Positions 30,503 through 33,510 of a stretch of DNA of 33,510 nucleotides are shown here, in pieces. Under the pieces are notes generated by a model. It made no database searches. It saw only the letters and a list, made by a program, of their open reading frames with translations, and was not told where the DNA came from. Both the position numbers and the translations under genes were made by a program. The stretch spans positions 1 through 33,510 of the forward strand of contig JACZSJ010000015.1 in assembly GCA_022574295.1 (NCBI GenBank), in the 5' to 3' direction. This stretch comes from Pseudomonadota bacterium (GTDB lineage Bacteria; Pseudomonadota; Gammaproteobacteria; Eutrophobiales; Eutrophobiaceae). How positions within the stretch are numbered: position 1 is the first letter of the stretch; the number at the start of each line of letters is the position of its first letter.

Positions 30503-30910
30503 TCACTCGATCATAAGGAGAGCTGCGGCAACATTTCGACCCTCTTGCAATAGAATGTTGTAGCTACGACAAGCAGCGCCAGTATCCATGACCTCAAATC
30601 CTACATTAAGTTTCTTAGTGTTTAAAAAAAGATCGGTTTCGGGGAAGTGTTGCCGACGACCTGTCCCCAATAGAATTAATTCAGGTTTCATCTCAAGAAC
30701 TTGGTCTAGATGATGCGGCGCAATATCTGCAAAAATTTGAGGAGGCCAATTGTGAATTAGAATAGATGGTGTGATGATAAAGCTGGAGACGAAACGTTTA
30801 TTGCCGACCAAAATTGAACCCTGTTCATATGAATTGATGCGATTAAGGTGTGTTGTTGTGCTGTCTAGTTCTATTTTCACGTAGCTATTATAGTGGATTA
30901 GTTCATACAT
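30503..30910 (-). CDS. Mth938-like domain (DUF498/NDUFAF3-like) protein
   Basis: FVSSFIITPSILIHNWPPQ...PELILLGTGRRQHFP...VGFEVMDTGAACRSYNILLQEGRNVAAALL. Confidence 0.9.
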   Translation of the reverse strand: MYELIHYNSYVKIELDSTTTHLNRINSYEQGSILVGNKRFVSSFIITPSILIHNWPPQIFADIAPHHLDQVLEMKPELILLGTGRRQHFPETDLFLNTKKLNVGFEVMDTGAACRSYNILLQEGRNVAAALLMIE

Positions 30911-30951
30911 TAATTTGTATTAAACAAATTCGCATCAAACGATTGATATAA

Positions 30952-31641
<690 letters not shown>

Positions 31642-31843
31642 TGACAGAAATGATATCCTAAAATTGTTGTTTGGATAAAATTATATAAAAATAATTGTTA
31701 AAATACGTAGAAATAATTTAAAACATAACTATAATGTCAGCGTGTTTTTTGTTTTATGTTGTATATAGATGTTGTGTTGTAGTATGAGTTCGTAATACAT
31801 GAGTTCTTATTTAATCGATTAAAGATTCTAGAGGAGTCTGATT

Positions 31844-32065
31844 ATGGCAACAAGAAAGAAGACGAAAAAACGCGCTGCAAAGAAGAAGACACGTGTAGCA
31901 AAGAAGAAGGCTAAAAAGAAGGTAGCCAAGAAAAAGGCCAAAAGGAAGGTAGCCAAGAAGAAGGCCAAAAGGAAGGTAGCCAAGAAAAAGGCTAAAAAGA
32001 AGGCCAAGAAGAAGGCCAAAAGGAAGGTAGCCAAGAAAAAGGCCAAAAAGGAAGCCAAAAAGTAG
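31844..32065 (+). CDS. Lysine/alanine-rich histone H1-like (AlgP-like) repeat protein, probably C-terminally truncated
   Basis: MATRKKTKKRAAKKKTRVAKKKAKKKVAKKKAKRK...; repeats of VAKKKAK[KR]K; plausible SD gaggag upstream of the ATG. Confidence 0.8.
   Translation: MATRKKTKKRAAKKKTRVAKKKAKKKVAKKKAKRKVAKKKAKRKVAKKKAKKKAKKKAKRKVAKKKAKKEAKK
31898..32056 (+). repeat. Imperfect 27-nt tandem repeat encoding VAKKKAK(K/R)K
   Basis: Repeated unit gtagccaagaaaaaggccaaaaggaag, visible several times inside the histone-like ORF. Boundaries are approximate. Confidence 0.85.
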
Positions 32066-32244
32066 GCTGCCAAGAAAAGAAGAAGATAGGAAGTCGCTAC
32101 TACAAAGCCCAGTGAGAAGAATGTATGTAGGATCTCAGTTGGGACTCTGATAAGAGCGAGAAGGGAGCACCACTGACACGAACTGGCCAGTTAACTGGTA
32201 GGTGGGTGGATGTAAGCTTCGCAGGAGAAGCTCCTCTGGAAAAT

Positions 32245-32275
32245 AAAGGCCCCTTGAATAAGGGGCCTTTTCTTT
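32245..32275 (+). terminator. Rho-independent terminator
   Basis: Perfect 11-bp stem aaaggcccctt-gaat-aaggggccttt followed by ttcttttt. Confidence 0.9.
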
Positions 32276-32364
32276 TTCAGCAAACTTTATTCTGGAACAT
32301 TATTTTTGGCTTATTCCCATCAAAATAATGAAAATTTTATTCCTCAATAAGTAGTATTTTCTAA

Positions 32365-33486
32365 ATGGCACGCAAAAAAAAGCGCAAACAGACGAAAAAG
32401 CAAAATTCCAGGAAATCCAAACTCAGGAAATCCAAATCTTCTTACGGATATTTAATCTTTCAATTATTTGTTATTACACTACTCTGCGGCATTGTGTATA
32501 TCGTCTGGCTTGATCATCGAGTTAGATCAGAATTTGAAGGCAAACGCTGGTCACTTCCTGCCAGAGTATATGCCAGGCCACTTGAGTTATATATCGGTGC
32601 TCGAATGGGTAAAGGTGATTTACTTGATGCCCTAAACTCATTGGGTTACCAAAATGTGGCAACACTTACTGGTCCAGGTCAGTACAGGAAGCAGGAAAAT
32701 TCTATTCAATTCATTAACCGGGTCTTTGAATTTTGGGATAGACAGGAATCATCAAAAAATATCCGTATTAATTTCTCCGGGGGCAGGATCCAAAGTATTA
32801 TTGATGAAGCAAGCACAGAATCACTATCCGTCTTTCGCCTTGAATCTCAGCTTATAGGCAAAATATATCCTGAACATAACGAAGACAGGGTATTGGTATC
32901 CTATGATAATGTCCCACAATTTCTTGTGGATGCCTTGATTGCCGTCGAGGACAGGCATTTTTACAGACACTCTGGCATCGATCCAAAGGGGATGTTGCGG
33001 GCCATGGTCAGTAACATCACCTCGGGTAGGTTACATCAGGGCGGAAGTACACTTACGCAACAGTTGGTCAAAAATTATTTTTTGACACGAGAGAGGACAT
33101 TTCATCGAAAATTTAATGAAATGATTATGGCAATTCTGCTAGAAAAACATTATTCCAAGGCAGAAATACTATCGGCTTATATCAATGAAATTTTTCTGGG
33201 TCAGCATGGTGCCAGGGGAATACATGGATTCGGCACGGCCGCCGAATATTATTTTTCAAGACCTTTAATGGAACTCAAAACAGAAGAAATCGCATTACTT
33301 GTTGCTTTAGTAAGAGGGGCTTCTTTTTATAATCCAAGAAGTCATTCTGACAGGGCTTTAAAAAGGCGAAATTTGGTAATCAGTTTGATGCAACAACAAG
33401 GTTATTTATCTACCGGTGAGGCAAAAACAATCATCGCGAAACCACTAAAGATCAGTGAAAAACCCTCATGGAGTAGTGCCAAATAA
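32365..33486 (+). CDS. mrcB: PBP1b-like bifunctional penicillin-binding protein, ORF covering the N-terminal and glycosyltransferase regions only (stop before the transpeptidase domain)
   Basis: Short basic cytoplasmic N-terminus plus TM; GT51 motifs AVEDRHFYRHSGID, GGSTLTQQLVKNYFL, RKFNEMIMAILLEKHYSKAEILSAYINEIFLGQ. The ORF stops at TAA 33484-33486 while the frame continues PAFLDPVR. Confidence 0.85.
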   Translation: MARKKKRKQTKKQNSRKSKLRKSKSSYGYLIFQLFVITLLCGIVYIVWLDHRVRSEFEGKRWSLPARVYARPLELYIGARMGKGDLLDALNSLGYQNVATLTGPGQYRKQENSIQFINRVFEFWDRQESSKNIRINFSGGRIQSIIDEASTESLSVFRLESQLIGKIYPEHNEDRVLVSYDNVPQFLVDALIAVEDRHFYRHSGIDPKGMLRAMVSNITSGRLHQGGSTLTQQLVKNYFLTRERTFHRKFNEMIMAILLEKHYSKAEILSAYINEIFLGQHGARGIHGFGTAAEYYFSRPLMELKTEEIALLVALVRGASFYNPRSHSDRALKRRNLVISLMQQQGYLSTGEAKTIIAKPLKISEKPSWSSAK

Positions 33487-33510
33487 CCTGCATTTCTTGA
33501 TCCCGTACGT

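Noticed and set aside
31784-31806. Direct repeat atgagttc x2 (15-bp spacing) upstream of the histone-like gene
   Set aside because: Too short to distinguish from chance in a low-complexity AT-rich region.
31828-32073. Minus-strand 81-aa ORF rich in F/L/A (MAAYFLASFLAFFLATFLL...)
   Set aside because: Exact antisense of the lysine-rich repeat; AAG/AAA codons read as CTT/TTT. A composition artefact, not a membrane protein.

Overview
The window is a chromosomal segment that looks gammaproteobacterial: it has the canonical surE-pcm-nlpD-rpoS block, rnhA-dnaQ, argD-argF, thiC under a TPP riboswitch, tolC, apt, grxD, adk and others. There is no sign of a prophage, transposon, CRISPR array, rRNA or tRNA. 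Most of it is ordinary housekeeping content. The parts worth a second look are: (i) GlnE encoded as two coupled ORFs split at the boundary between its two nucleotidyltransferase halves; (ii) a PBP1b-like gene whose ORF ends in TAA between the glycosyltransferase and transpeptidase regions, with homologous-looking coding (PAFLDPVR) continuing in frame to the window end; (iii) a 27-nt-repeat, lysine-rich histone H1-like gene with basic coding sequence continuing in frame past a TAG, followed by a structured region and a strong terminator; (iv) a diverged copy of the dnaQ 5' end, with an internal 33-bp tandem repeat, upstream of the methyltransferase gene; (v) a compact minus-strand cluster of GT2, a CX4R phosphatase-like protein, an MTAN-like nucleosidase, an SPL-family radical SAM protein and PutP; (vi) an SDR lacking the catalytic Tyr; (vii) short REP-like dispersed inverted repeats. 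I found no clearly new multi-gene system. The strongest leads are the two split two-domain enzymes and the radical-SAM/nucleosidase cluster. All calls come from reading the sequence and ORF translations; no database search was run.
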